Both the position numbers and the translations under genes were made by a program. A DNA stretch of 64,000 nt from Rhodanobacteraceae bacterium (GTDB lineage: Bacteria > Pseudomonadota > Gammaproteobacteria > Xanthomonadales > SZUA-5), in the NCBI GenBank assembly GCA_016713135.1, contig JADJPR010000001.1:186001-250000 (forward strand), written 5' to 3'. How positions within the stretch are numbered: position 1 is the stretch's first letter; the number at the start of each line of letters is the position of its first letter. This document shows, piece by piece, positions 10,434-20,185 of the stretch. Below the pieces are notes generated by a model that did not search any database, was not told the DNA's origin, and worked only from the letters and a program-made list of their open reading frames with translations.

Positions 10434-10669
10434 TGGGCGAGCAGCTCCTGGTGCTGCTGATCGTCGCGCTGGCCGTCGGCTACAGCGCCTGGCACCTGAC
10501 GCCGGCCAGCCTGCGCCAGCGCGGTGTGGCCGCCTTCGCCCGGCGCTGCGCCGGCACCCGCCTGGCGCGCGTCTCGCCCAGCCTGGCCCGCGCCGCCGCC
10601 AAACCTACCGGCGCCTGCGCCGGCTGCGGCGCGCGCGGTCAGTGCCCGGTGGGGCGGAACTTGCGCTGA
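10433..10669 (+). CDS. Small Cys-rich membrane protein, FeoB-associated
   Basis: The 78-residue protein has one N-terminal membrane helix (about 4-20, QLLVLLIVALAVGYSAW), a basic Ala/Arg-rich middle and a C-terminal CAGCGARGQC motif. Its start overlaps the feoB stop as TGATG. The position and the helix-plus-Cys pattern recall the FeoB-associated Cys-rich membrane proteins and small DUF6587-like proteins, but I cannot confirm homology by eye. The cysteines could bind iron or a small Fe-S centre and so play the part of FeoC, which is otherwise missing here. The coupling to feoB is seen directly; the role is inferred. Confidence 0.75.
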
Positions 10670-10685
10670 TTCCGCGGCCGCGCCC

Positions 10686-13270
10686 TCAGCGCGGCAGCTC
10701 CACCCGCGCCGGCGCGATGCTCGCGCCCGCGCCGAGTGCCCAGCGCGCGGCGTAGCGGCTGTACGGGCCGAAGGGCGGGTCGATGGGTTTGAGCGCGAAG
10801 CCGGGGGCGTCGAGTTCGCGTGCGAGCAGGGCGGCCTCTTCGACGAACACGTTGTCCTCGATGCCGGCACTGCGTGCGCGTTCCAGCGCCGCGCGCGCGG
10901 CTGCGCGATCGCCGGCCTGCAGCGCCTGGCGCGCCTGGATCAGCGGGATCAGGCAGGCATCGTCGGGGTCGTCCAGGCCCTCCGGCAGCGCCAGCGGCAC
11001 GCCCACCAGGCGCGCCGCGTACAGCTCCGCCGGCAGCGCCGCGAGTGGATTCTGCAGCTTGGCGAGCAGCGCGGGGGCGCTGCCCGGCCGGGGCGCCGCG
11101 CGGGGGGGCCCGGGCGGGCGCGGCTCTGCGCCAGCGCCAGCGCGGCATCCGCGGCATAGGCGAACTGCGAGCGCTCGGTCAACCGTGCGCGCGCCTGCTG
11201 CAGCAGGCTCTCGGCCTGGGCGTAGTCGCCCAAGGCACCGCTGAACACCCCGGCCCACAGCAAGCCACGCGACTCGATGTCGAAGCGTGCCGCGCCGCGC
11301 GCCAGCCCGACTGCTTCGAGGTAGGCATCGCGCGCGCCGGGCAGATCGCCCGCGGTGTAGGTCAGGCGGGCGCGCAAACTGGCGCGCTCGGGATCTTCCG
11401 GTGCGCGTTCCAAGTGCTGGAACTGGGCCCAGGCGCCGGGCAGGTCGCCCATCGAGGCGCGGTCGGCGATCGCGTCGACCAGCTTGCGGTGGCCCAGCCG
11501 CTCCACCTGGATCGCCTGCAGCTCGCGCACCGCCGCCTCGCGCAGGCCTCGCCGGCTGAGCTGGTGGGCGCGCGCAAGATGCAGGAACCAGGCTTCCGGG
11601 CGCATCTCGAGAATCGCGCCGGAGTAGCGAAGGCTGGGTTCGATCTCGTCATCGGCATCGCGCTCGACGAAATCCGCCAGCAGGTCGATGTACGGATCGG
11701 CCAGGCCAGCGATCCGCGCGCGCATCTCGGCCCGCCAGTGGGCGTGTTCTGCGCCCCCGGCCAGCGCCGAGGTCCAGTAGGCGCTGAGCAGCGCCGGCAC
11801 CGGCGTGCGCCGGTCGGCGCGATGCGCGCTGGCCAGCAACGCCAGTGCTGCCGGCGCATCGCCGCGCGCTTCGGCCAGGATCGCCCGGCGGATCATCGGG
11901 ATGGTTGCGGCGTGTTCGGTATGTAGGTTCTCGGGAAGCAGTCCCATCGCCACCAGCGCTGGTTCCTGGCCCCAATCCGCCAGGTCCGCGGCGGCGTCCG
12001 CACCCACCCGCGGGTCCTCGCGGCTGACCAGCGGCAGCAGCGAGGGCAGCGAGGCGCCGGTGGCGATCGCCAGCAGCGCCAGCGCCGCCGGACGCTTCCA
12101 GCCGAGTGGCCGCTGCGTGGCAGGCGCCAGCCAGGCCTGCAGATCGGCGATCATCGCGTCCATGCTCGGGTAGCGCGCCGCCGGCGACTTCGCCAGGCAG
12201 CGGCGTACGATGGTGTCGAGCTCGCCGGCGCGGCGGGCAGCGTAGCGCCTGAGCGTGATCTCGCCCGACGCGCCCGCGCCGACGCGTTTCTCCCTCTGCG
12301 CATCGCGCAGCGCGGCGCTCAGGGTCTGCGGTTCCTGCTCGGACACTGCGCGCGCCCAGGCCAGGGCGTCGTCCGCATTGGCGCGGTAGGGCAGGCGCCC
12401 GGCGAGCAGGCGGAACAGCAGCACGCCGAACTGGTAGATGTCGGTGGCGGCGGACAACTCGCCGCCGCGGAACTGCTCGGGCGCCGCGTACTCGGGCGTC
12501 ATCGGGCCCATGCGCTGCTGCGTCAGCGTCGGCCCCGACTCGCCCTTGAGCAGCTTGGCGATGCCGAAATCGAGCAGCTTCACGTGGCCGTCGGCGCTGA
12601 CCAGGATGTTGTTCGGCTTGATGTCGCGATGGATCACGTTGCGCCGGTGCGCGTAGGCCAGCGCCTCGGCGACCTCGATCAGCAGGCGCAGCCGGGCCTC
12701 GCTGTCGGCGCCGGTGGCGTCGGCGTATTCGGTGATCGGGCGGCCGTCGATGAACTCCAGCGCGAAATAGGGCATCCCCTCGGGGGTCTCGCCGCCATCC
12801 AGCAACTGCGCGATGTGCCGATGGCGCAACTCGGCGAGGATCTGGCGCTCGCGGGCGAAACGCGCGGTGAGGCCGGGGTGGATGCCGCCGACCAGCTTCA
12901 GCGCCACCGTCTGGCGGAAGCCGCCATCCACCCGCTGGCCCTCGTAGACCGCGCCCATGCCGCCGGCACCGAGCATGCGCGTCAGCTGGTAGGGGCCGAT
13001 GCGGCGGCCGATCCACGGATCCGCGCGCCCGCCGGGCGAGGCATCCGGTTGGGTGACTTCGACCTGAGCCATCTCGGCCGCCGGACGCGACAATCCGGCG
13101 CTGTCCAGATGCCGCGCGATCAGTCGTTCCAGGTCCCGGCGCAGCTCCTCGGACTCGGAGGACAGCTCGCGCAGGAAGGCTGCGCGCGCGGCGTCGTCGA
13201 GGTCGAGCGCGCGGTCCAGCAGCGGCCGCAACTGCTTCCAGCGCTCGGGGGCGAGGGCAGCGGCGGCCAT
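10686..13270 (-). CDS. Ser/Thr protein kinase with C-terminal TPR-like repeats, one frame break
   Basis: The kinase starts at the ATG at 13270 (MAAAALAPERW), 4 bases after the ECF sigma gene. The kinase domain (about 95-370) is complete: GAGGMGAV (101-108), catalytic Lys125, HRDIKPNN with Asp216, and DFG (235-237). A possible membrane helix follows near residue 385, then about 400 residues of Ala/Leu/Arg-rich helical repeats resembling TPRs. The reading frame shifts near 11096-11125, beside a run of seven Gs at 11102-11108. The continuing frame (LLAKLQNPLAALPAELYAARL) runs to the stop at 10686, so the intact product would be about 860 residues. Hanks-type kinases next to ECF factors without an anti-sigma phosphorylate and switch on the sigma factor in some Xanthomonas systems. 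The break may be a sequence error. Confidence 0.88.
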
Positions 13271-13274
13271 GGCT

Positions 13275-13859
13275 TCAGTCCCCGGCGCCGGCTCCGCTGG
13301 CCAGCCCCGGCAGCGCATCCAGCAGGAAGGCGCGCGCCATCTCCCAGTGGCGCCTGACGGTGCGCTCGGTCACCCCGCGCGCGGCGGCGATGTCGACGAA
13401 GGAGAGCCCGGCGAAGAAATGCCATTCGACGATCTCGGCCAGTTCCGGGTCCGCCGCTTCCAGCTGCCGCAGCGCGCCGTCGATCTGGATCAGCTCGTCG
13501 AGCGGGCGCGATTCGTCGGCGATGCGCTCGGTCAGCTCGGCGCGCACCTGGCCGGCGCCGTGCTTGACGGTGCCGCCCTGGCGGCTGATGTCGAGCAGCA
13601 CCTGGCGCATCGCGCGGGCGAACAGGCTGTAGAAATGCTGGCTGTCGTTGAGCGATTCGACCGCGCCGCGCGCGATCTTCATGTACGCCTCGTGCACCAG
13701 CGTGGTCGGGTTGACCGTCAGCGCGCCGCCGCTGCGGCGCAGCGCCGCGCGCGCGATGCGCTTGAGCTCGGCGTAGGCCAGGTCGTAAAGCTCGCGCTGC
13801 GCCTGCGCGTCGCCGCTGCCGGCGGCATCGAGCAGATGGGTGACCTGGGGGCGGTTCAT
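13275..13859 (-). CDS. ECF RNA polymerase sigma factor (kinase-linked type)
   Basis: This 194-residue sigma-70-family ECF factor starts at the ATG at 13859. Region 2 is visible as YDLAYAELKRIARAALRRSG with VNPTTLVHEAYMKIA and FARAMRQVLLDISRQ. Region 4 is the helix-turn-helix LSFVDIAAARGVTERTVRRHWEMARAFL. The sequence type matches the ECF group that lacks an anti-sigma and is paired with a Hanks-type kinase. In Xanthomonas citri the EcfK/PknS pair of this kind controls type VI secretion. No secretion genes are in the window, so the regulon is unknown. It is cotranscribed with the kinase gene (4-base gap) and divergent from the globin gene. Confidence 0.92.
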   Translation of the reverse strand: MNRPQVTHLLDAAGSGDAQAQRELYDLAYAELKRIARAALRRSGGALTVNPTTLVHEAYMKIARGAVESLNDSQHFYSLFARAMRQVLLDISRQGGTVKHGAGQVRAELTERIADESRPLDELIQIDGALRQLEAADPELAEIVEWHFFAGLSFVDIAAARGVTERTVRRHWEMARAFLLDALPGLASGAGAGD

Positions 13860-13984
13860 GCGATGGGCGCGGGCAATCGGTGAGAGGGCAGAGTGTGACC
13901 AAGAATCCAAGCCGCGGACAAGTCTCGCGAGCTGTCCGGTTCATCGATCACAGTACGTTTGCCGGATTCTGGTGTAATCGAGCG

Positions 13985-14449
13985 ATGATCGAGGATCCGA
14001 GCATGCTGCAGTCCCCCGATTCCGGGCTGATCGCGCGCCTGCGTGCGGACGCCGAGCCCCTGCGCGACAGCTTCGCGGCGGCGGCGGCGGATCCGCGCGC
14101 CTTCGCCAGCGACTTCTACGATGCGCTGTTCGAGCTGGCGCCCGCCATCCGTGGACTGTTTCCCGAGGACCTGCAGTCGCAGCGCGAGAAGTTCGCGCAG
14201 ACCCTGGCGATCGTTGTCGGGTTCATCGAGGATCCCGCCTCGCTGGTGGGGTCGCTGCGCCAACTCGGCGCACGCCATCTCGCCTATGGCACGGAGCCGC
14301 AGCACTACGCGCCGGTCGGCGAGGCGCTGCTCAGGACGGTCGACGCGCGCACCGCTGGCGGCCTGTCGCCCGAGGCGCGCCAGGGCTGGCGCCGGCTGTA
14401 TGGCTGGATCGTCGCCGAAATGCTCAGCGGGGCGCGGCTGGCGCCCTGA
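13985..14449 (+). CDS. Bacterial globin
   Basis: The 154-residue protein starts at the ATG at 13985; a second ATG six codons downstream is possible. It fits a single-domain globin: FYDALFELAPAIRGLFP in the B-C-D region, QREKFAQTLAIVVGFIEDP in E, and LRQLGARHLAYGTEPQHY with the proximal His in the F helix. The C-terminal helices are WRRLYGWIVAEML. Such globins bind O2 or NO in the cytosol and may aid NO detoxification or oxygen supply. It is divergent from the ECF gene with about 125 bases between starts. No flavin reductase domain is attached. Confidence 0.85.
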   Translation: MIEDPSMLQSPDSGLIARLRADAEPLRDSFAAAAADPRAFASDFYDALFELAPAIRGLFPEDLQSQREKFAQTLAIVVGFIEDPASLVGSLRQLGARHLAYGTEPQHYAPVGEALLRTVDARTAGGLSPEARQGWRRLYGWIVAEMLSGARLAP

Positions 14450-14520
14450 ACGCGCCCGCAGCGGCTTGCCGCGAACCGGTGCCAGGGATACCCTGCCGGC
14501 GTCACGGCAGGGGACCGGCA

Positions 14521-15885
14521 ATGCGCGCTTCGGTGATTCTGTGTGCGGGATGGCTGCTCGGCATGCCGGGTGCGGCGGTGGCGGATGCCCGCGTCGGCGA
14601 AGATGAATGGGCCGCGGCGCGCGGCTTGCCGGTCGGCGCTGCCAGCACCTTCGCCAGCCTGCCGCTCGGCGCCGCGCGCAGTGGCGCGGTGCGCATGCAG
14701 CGCATCGACATCTACGCGGCAGACGCCAGGATCTACGAGGCCACTGCGGATGGCCTGCGCCAGCTGCCGCGCAGCGACTGGCTGCATTTCGTCGCCGACC
14801 CATCGGTGCCGGGTGCGCCGCGGATCGGGCTGTCGATCTCGGCCGATGGCAAGCGCGCCGCAGGCCTGTTGTTGGCCGACGACGGCCGTTCGATGGGCAT
14901 CGAAGGACGCAGCGACGGCAGCGGGCTGGTGCTGGACTTGCGCGAGCCCCAGACTGACGCCAGGGGAAACCCGGGCCGCTTTGCCTGCGACAACCACACC
15001 ATGTCCTGGCAGCTGCAGAGCCAGCCGCGGTACGCGGGGATGGCGGTGCTTGCGCCCGGGCGCACGCCGCAGGTGGCCACCCGCAGCGCGACCGTCGCGG
15101 TGGACACCGACAACGAACTGCTGCAGCAGAAGTTCAGCGACAACACCACCAGCGCGACCAATTACCTGGCGCAGCTGTTCGTCGGCATGAATGTGGTCTA
15201 CGAGCGGGACCTCGACCTCCGGCTGTTGCAGGGCACCACGATCCTGCGCCCCTCGAGCAATCCGGACCCCTACTCGGCGACCAGCACCTCGGCGCAGCTC
15301 ACCGAATTCGGCACTTTCTGGCAGAACAACCAGGGCGCCGTGCAGCGTGCATTCGCGATGTTCATCTCGGGCAAGGCATCCAGTCAGTTCAGCTCCGCCG
15401 GCATTGCATGGGTGCTCGGCGGCAACAACTACTGCACCAGCACCAACGCGAACGGCGGCCACTACAGTGTGTCGCAGGTGTTCAAGTTCCCCCAGGCGAC
15501 CGCGGCCGACGACGTGTTGGTGGTCGCGCACGAGATCGGGCACAACCTCGGCGCCGAGCACACCCACTGCTCCAGCGCCACCACCGGGGCCGGGACCGTC
15601 AACACCAACACCATCGACCAGTGCTACAACAGCGAGGCCGGATTCGGCTGCTTCGGCGGCACCGAAGCCTGTCCGGCGCCGCAGACTGTCAACGGCGTGG
15701 CCAACGTCACCGGCACGCTGATGAGCTATTGCCACCTGAACGGCTTGCAGAACTGCGATTCCAGCGAGGTCTTCGCGACTGCACATCGCACCTTCCTGAG
15801 CCCGCGGGTAGCCAACAACGTGACCAACGGCTGCTTCGCGCCGATCGCAGCCGGCAACAACATCTTCGCCAACGGCTTCGAATGA
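14521..15885 (+). CDS. Secreted zinc metalloprotease (reprolysin-like) with C-terminal FANGFE
   Basis: The 454-residue protein starts at the ATG at 14521 with a signal peptide (MRASVILCAGWLLGMPGAAVA). The long N-terminal half looks like a propeptide. The metzincin site is VAHEIGHNLGAEHTHC, with zinc ligands His337, His341 and His347 and catalytic Glu338. A Met-turn is likely in GTLMSYCHL. Several cysteines in the second half suggest disulphides. The final residues NNIFANGFE match the end of the sugar dehydrogenase at 60.7 kb, so this tail may be a shared sorting or processing signal. It is an extracellular or surface protease by family. Its gene stands alone between the globin and acyltransferase genes. 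Confidence 0.9.
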   Translation: MRASVILCAGWLLGMPGAAVADARVGEDEWAAARGLPVGAASTFASLPLGAARSGAVRMQRIDIYAADARIYEATADGLRQLPRSDWLHFVADPSVPGAPRIGLSISADGKRAAGLLLADDGRSMGIEGRSDGSGLVLDLREPQTDARGNPGRFACDNHTMSWQLQSQPRYAGMAVLAPGRTPQVATRSATVAVDTDNELLQQKFSDNTTSATNYLAQLFVGMNVVYERDLDLRLLQGTTILRPSSNPDPYSATSTSAQLTEFGTFWQNNQGAVQRAFAMFISGKASSQFSSAGIAWVLGGNNYCTSTNANGGHYSVSQVFKFPQATAADDVLVVAHEIGHNLGAEHTHCSSATTGAGTVNTNTIDQCYNSEAGFGCFGGTEACPAPQTVNGVANVTGTLMSYCHLNGLQNCDSSEVFATAHRTFLSPRVANNVTNGCFAPIAAGNNIFANGFE

Positions 15886-16141
15886 CTCAGCCACCGTGGC
15901 GTCCGACGCGCGAGGAAGAAAGCCGGGCGCCGCCCAGCCGCTGCGCGGCACTACGGCCTGCGTACCCGTGCAACCGGTTACTACCTGGTTGATCGCTGCA
16001 GCGCCCGGCCGGGCTCGCGCGGTCGACTCCACAGCCTGAGCTGGCACTTCAGCGGCAGGCTGTTACCATCGGCAACGCTCGGCCCGGAACGGAACGCGAA
16101 CCAACCGCGTCCGCCGTGGTCCCAGCCTGCCGGAGCCGTCG
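15886..16141. other. Gene-free stretch before plsC-like gene
   Basis: About 256 bases lack a convincing ORF. A short hairpin-forming sequence CAACCGGTTACTACCTGGTTG is visible near 15977. No heptamer arms or strong promoter stand out. Confidence 0.5.
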
Positions 16142-16957
16142 ATGAGCGAGAGCGTCACCAGCCTCAACAAGGAAGACCTGCCCGACGCCCGCGCGGCGCG
16201 CGGGCGCTGGCTGCGTTACGGTGTCCGCGTGCCGCTGCTGCTGTGGCACATCGTGATCCACCTGCCGCTGACCCTGGTGCTGGTCACCCCGCTCGGCGAG
16301 CGCGTGCGCTGGGGCGACGAGCACCTGCGCCACCGCGCGATCCGCTGGTGGTCGGCGGGCCTGATGCGGATCTTCGGTTTCCGCCTGGTGCGCCACGGCC
16401 AGCCGCACAGCGGCGCCGCGCTGGTGGTCGCCAACCACCTGTCGTGGCTGGACATCGAGTTGATCCACAGCGCGCGCGCGGTCGAGTTCGTGGCCAAGGC
16501 CGAGATCAGCCGCTGGCCGCTGGTCGGCTGGCTGGCGCGCCGCGCCGGCACCATCTACCACCGCCGCGGCAGCACCGAGTCGCTCGCCAGTGTGGCCCAG
16601 ATGATGGTCGAACGCCTGCAGCAGGGGGCCCAGGTGGGCGTGTTCCCCGAAGGCGGCACCACCGACGGCAGCCGGGTGCGGGTGTTCCACGCGCGCATCT
16701 TCCAGACCGCGGTGGAGGCCGGCGTGCCGGTGCAGCCAGTGGCGTTGCGCTACCTGCTGAACGGCCAGCCCAATCCCACCGTCCCGTTCACCGACGGCGA
16801 GAGTTTCTTCGTCAACTTCGTGCGCCTGCTGGGCGAGCCGTCGATGACTGCCGAGGTGCATTTCCTCGAACCCTTGCAGCATGCGGGCGATGGCCGCCGC
16901 CGCCTCGCCGAGGGCGCACGCGCCCGCATCGTGCAGGCCTTGGGTCACGCCGAATGA
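16142..16957 (+). CDS. 1-acyl-sn-glycerol-3-phosphate acyltransferase family protein
   Basis: The 271-residue protein transfers an acyl group to lysophosphatidate or a related lyso-lipid at the inner membrane. An N-terminal membrane helix (about 25-48, VPLLLWHIVIHLPLTLVLV) precedes the PlsC domain. The HX4D motif is NHLSWLD, and the glycerophosphate-binding motif is FPEGGTTDG. Later VQPVALRY fits motif IV. The stop overlaps the next start as ATGA, pairing it with a YheT-like hydrolase. Either PlsC itself or an ornithine-lipid-type acyltransferase is possible; no OlsB-like gene is nearby, and a separate plsB gene is present at 61-63 kb. Confidence 0.9.
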   Translation: MSESVTSLNKEDLPDARAARGRWLRYGVRVPLLLWHIVIHLPLTLVLVTPLGERVRWGDEHLRHRAIRWWSAGLMRIFGFRLVRHGQPHSGAALVVANHLSWLDIELIHSARAVEFVAKAEISRWPLVGWLARRAGTIYHRRGSTESLASVAQMMVERLQQGAQVGVFPEGGTTDGSRVRVFHARIFQTAVEAGVPVQPVALRYLLNGQPNPTVPFTDGESFFVNFVRLLGEPSMTAEVHFLEPLQHAGDGRRRLAEGARARIVQALGHAE

Positions 16958-17970
16958 ACCCACGCGAGGCCCTGCCATTGCCGGGACACGGCGTGTTCCG
17001 CCGCCGCGGGCCGCTGGCCAACGCGCATGTGCAGTCCTTGCTGGCGTCCAGCGGCCTGCGCCGCGCCGCCGCGCGGATGCGCTTCCCGGACCTGCACGCT
17101 GCCAGCAGCGAGGCGATCCTCGATTGCGGCGATGGCGTGCGCCTGCAAGGCTTCCACTCGGTGCAGAGCGCGCTGCCGCAGGCGCGCGGCCTGGCGGTGC
17201 TGCTGCATGGCTGGGAAGGCTGCGTGCAATCGAGCTACCTGCTGGTCAGCGCCGGGCGCCTGCTGGCGGCCGGTTTCGACGTCTTCCGCCTGCATTTCCG
17301 CGACCACGGCGACACCCACCACCTCAACGAAGGGCTGTTCCACTCCTGCCGCATCGACGAGGTGGTCGGTGCCGTGCGCGCGGTGCAGCAGCGTTACACC
17401 CCGCGGCGCCTGGTGGTGGCCGGATTCTCGCTTGGCGGCAATTTCGCCCTGCGCGTGGCGCTGCGCGCGCCGGCGGCCGGCATCGAGGTGGCGCACGCCT
17501 TTGCCGTCTGCCCACCGCTCGATCCAGCCGCCAGCCTGCGCCAGATCGAGATCGCGCCGTGGATGTACGAGCGCTATTTCATCGCCAAATGGACCGAGTC
17601 GCTGCGGCGCAAGCAGGCGCTGTTCCCGCAGCGCTACGACTTCGCCGAATGGCCGAAGCGGCCGACCCTGCGCGACCTGACCGCGCGGATGGTGGCCGGC
17701 TACACCGACTACCCATCGCTGGAGGACTACTTCAACGGCTACTCGATCGCCGGCGACCGCCTCGGCGGGCTGTCGGTACCTGCGACCATCGTCACCTCCA
17801 ACGACGATCCGGTGATCCCGGTCGGCGACTACCACGGGCTGGCGCTGCCATCCTGCGCCGAGATGATCCTGACCGACCACGGCGGCCATTGCGGCTTCAT
17901 CGAGGACTGGCGGCTGAAGAGCTGGATCGAAGACTTGCTGGTCGACCGCCTCACGCGCGCGGTGGGTTGA
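16954..17970 (+). CDS. YheT-like alpha/beta hydrolase
   Basis: This 338-residue protein of the COG0429/YheT family starts in the ATGA overlap with the acyltransferase gene. It shows the family opening PLANAHVQSLL, the oxyanion LLHGWEGC, the nucleophile elbow GFSLGGN, an Asp in NDDPVIPVGDY and the catalytic His in HGGHCGF. Members are cytosolic esterases of largely unknown substrate. Coupling to an acyltransferase suggests work on lipids or acyl esters, but this is inference. The length is typical. Confidence 0.9.
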   Translation: MNPREALPLPGHGVFRRRGPLANAHVQSLLASSGLRRAAARMRFPDLHAASSEAILDCGDGVRLQGFHSVQSALPQARGLAVLLHGWEGCVQSSYLLVSAGRLLAAGFDVFRLHFRDHGDTHHLNEGLFHSCRIDEVVGAVRAVQQRYTPRRLVVAGFSLGGNFALRVALRAPAAGIEVAHAFAVCPPLDPAASLRQIEIAPWMYERYFIAKWTESLRRKQALFPQRYDFAEWPKRPTLRDLTARMVAGYTDYPSLEDYFNGYSIAGDRLGGLSVPATIVTSNDDPVIPVGDYHGLALPSCAEMILTDHGGHCGFIEDWRLKSWIEDLLVDRLTRAVG

Positions 17971-18048
17971 GGCGAGCGGTTTGCGGCCCGCGATCCCGGG
18001 GCCCTGCGTTAACATCAGCTCCACGCTTAGGTTCCCGAGCTGCCCGCC

Positions 18049-19095
18049 ATGCCGACGATCACGCGCCTGCCCTTGCTGCCGTTGCGCCGCCTGCGCGCCG
18101 AGCCCAACCAGCTGATCCTGCACTACCGTGGCGGGCGCCTGGTCACCAAGGGCGCCGGCATCGCCTACTGGTTCTCGCCGCTGTCGGCGGCGATCGCGAT
18201 GCTGCCGATCGAGGACTGCCAGAGCACTTTCGTGCTCAACGAGCACTCGGCGGATTTCCAGCCGATCAAGGTGCAGTCGACCATCACCTACCGCATCGCT
18301 GATCCGGAAAAGGCGGCCGGCCGTTTCAATTTCTCGTTGTCGATCGACAAGGGCGTGTGGCTGGAACAGCCGCTGGACCGCCTCGCCAGCGTGCTCGCGC
18401 AGCGCGCGCTGCCGGTGGTGCGCAAGCTGATCTCGGCGCAGCCGCTGGAGGCGGTGCTGCGGCAGGGATCCGAGCAAGTGCGCGCCGCGCTGGTGCAGGC
18501 GCTCGGCAGCGACCCGGAGATCCTCGCGATGGGTCTGCAACTGGTCAATCTGGTGATCGACCAGATCGTGCCCAGTGCGGAACTGGAGAAGGCGCTCGGC
18601 ACGCCGATGCGCGAGGCGGTCCAGGCGCGCGCCGACGAAGCGCAGTTCCAGCGCCGCGCGCAGGCGGTCGAAAAAGAGCGCGCGATCAAGGAAAACGAAC
18701 TCGCCACCGAGCTGGAACTGGAGCGGCGCCAGCAGGAACTGATCCGCAAGCGCGGCGAAAACGCCTTGCTGCAGGCGCAGCAGGAAGCCGCCAGCCAACG
18801 CACCCAGGTCGAGGCCGCCATCGAACGCCAGCGCCTGCAGACCGAGGCCGCCGCGCAGCAGACGAAAATCAACGCGCAGGCGCAGGCCGAGGCGCAGCAA
18901 CTGCTCGCCGCGCAGGCCGCCGCCGCGATGCGCGAGCAACACGGAATCTGGCGCGACACCCCGCCCGCCGCCGCCACCGCGATGGCCTTGGGCCAGCTGG
19001 CGACCAAGCTGCAGAGCATCGGCCACCTCAACATCACTCCCGATCTGCTCGGCCAGAGCTTCACCCAGTTGCTCAGGGACCAGGCGGCACCGTGA
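18049..19095 (+). CDS. SPFH/Band 7 domain protein
   Basis: The 348-residue protein carries an N-terminal SPFH domain (about 15-200; QSTITYRIADPEKAAGRFNF, LASVLAQRALPVVRKLI). A long Glu/Gln/Arg/Ala coiled coil follows (about 200-300), then a short C-terminal region. No transmembrane helix or signal peptide is evident, so it may sit on the cytoplasmic face or act as a soluble oligomer. SPFH proteins form ring-like scaffolds linked to membrane microdomains and protease control. The gene has its own 78-base leader. Element E begins at its very end, and the NAD-kinase-like gene lies on the other side. Confidence 0.88.
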   Translation: MPTITRLPLLPLRRLRAEPNQLILHYRGGRLVTKGAGIAYWFSPLSAAIAMLPIEDCQSTFVLNEHSADFQPIKVQSTITYRIADPEKAAGRFNFSLSIDKGVWLEQPLDRLASVLAQRALPVVRKLISAQPLEAVLRQGSEQVRAALVQALGSDPEILAMGLQLVNLVIDQIVPSAELEKALGTPMREAVQARADEAQFQRRAQAVEKERAIKENELATELELERRQQELIRKRGENALLQAQQEAASQRTQVEAAIERQRLQTEAAAQQTKINAQAQAEAQQLLAAQAAAAMREQHGIWRDTPPAAATAMALGQLATKLQSIGHLNITPDLLGQSFTQLLRDQAAP

Positions 19096-19266
19096 GGCAG
19101 GGAAGCGGGGTGGGTGAAGCGGGGGAGGGGGCAGAGGACCTGCCTTGTGCTCCGGTCGAACCGCGCCGCATCCGATTGGCCTGCAACCCGCGAGGGTGCC
19201 CGACAACCGCCGCCAATCGGGTCCCCTGCCCCCTGCCCCGCTTCATCCACCCCGCCTCTCCCCACC
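19094..19266. repeat. Heptamer-armed inverted repeat element E (GAAGCGG/GGCAGGG words)
   Basis: The left arm reads in 7-base steps, for example GAAGCGG GGTGGGT GAAGCGG GGGAGGG GGCAGAG. The right arm gives the complement, GTCCCCT GCCCCCT GCCCCGC TTCATCC. Inside the core CCGATTGG pairs with CCAATCGG. The right arm stops one base before the start codon of the next gene, leaving no visible ribosome-binding site for it. Confidence 0.85.
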
Positions 19267-19267
19267 C

Positions 19268-20185
19268 ATGACCCCCGCCCTCCCACGCATCGTGCTGGTC
19301 ACCCGGCGCACGCCGCTGGAGGCGCTGCTGGAGCGCTTCGGCACGCGCGGGCAGGCCGAGTTCTACTTGCGCACGCGGGGCCAGAACCTCGGTTGGGCGC
19401 AAGGCGTGCACGACAAACTGCAGCAGGCGCTGCGCGCGGTGCAGGGCGCGATTCCGTCCTGGCAGCGCAGCGTGCGGGTGGACCGCGACGACCTCGACCG
19501 CTTCCTGTTCGCGCCTGACGATGTGGTGGTGATCGTCGGCCAGGACGGGCTGGTGCCGAATGTCGCCAAGTACCTGCGTGGCCAGACCGTGGTCGGCTTC
19601 AATCCCAACCCGGCCGAATACGACGGCGTGCTCTGCCGCCACCCGACGCTGTTCGCGCTGCCGCTGCTGAATTTCGCCTGCCGGCCCGGTGCCGTGCGCG
19701 AGGACGCCGGCTTTCGCATCGAGGAGCGCTGCATGGCGAGGGCGCTGCGCGAGGATGGGCAGGAGCTGCGCTCGTTGAATGAGGTCTTCATCGGCCACCA
19801 GAGCCACCAGTCGGCGCGCTACCGGATCCGCTTCGGCGCCCTGCGCGAGCGCCATTCCTCGTCCGGCGTGATCGCCGCCACCGGCACCGGCGCCACCGGC
19901 TGGGCGCGCTCGATCGCCAGCCAGCGGCAACTTCCCGAGCAATTGCCGAGTGCGGTCGACCAGCGTCTGGCCTGGTTCGTGCGCGAGCCGTTTCCGAGCG
20001 TCGCCACCGGCACTTCGGTCAACTTCGGTTATGTGGACGCCGAGCGCGTACTGGAGCTGGAGTCGGAGATGGACGACGGCGGCGTGATCTTCGCCGATGG
20101 CATCGAGAGCGACCGGCTCGAGTTCCTGGCTGGCCAGCGCTGCGAGATCAGTCTGGCGCCCGAACGCCTGCGGTTGGTGGTATGA
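19268..20185 (+). CDS. NAD kinase-like protein (diacylglycerol/sugar kinase fold)
   Basis: The 305-residue protein resembles a divergent NAD kinase family. VVVIVGQDGLVPNVAKYL takes the place of the GGDGT loop, and SSGVIAATGTGATGWARSI matches the second conserved nucleotide-binding region. The usual GGDG reads GQDG, so one glycine is changed. It may phosphorylate NAD or another small diol, or bind nucleotide without catalysis. The start ATG at 19268 follows directly on a heptamer repeat with no recognisable ribosome-binding site. Its stop overlaps the ECF sigma start as ATGA, so the pair is translationally coupled, an unusual pairing for such a kinase. Confidence 0.75.
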   Translation: MTPALPRIVLVTRRTPLEALLERFGTRGQAEFYLRTRGQNLGWAQGVHDKLQQALRAVQGAIPSWQRSVRVDRDDLDRFLFAPDDVVVIVGQDGLVPNVAKYLRGQTVVGFNPNPAEYDGVLCRHPTLFALPLLNFACRPGAVREDAGFRIEERCMARALREDGQELRSLNEVFIGHQSHQSARYRIRFGALRERHSSSGVIAATGTGATGWARSIASQRQLPEQLPSAVDQRLAWFVREPFPSVATGTSVNFGYVDAERVLELESEMDDGGVIFADGIESDRLEFLAGQRCEISLAPERLRLVV

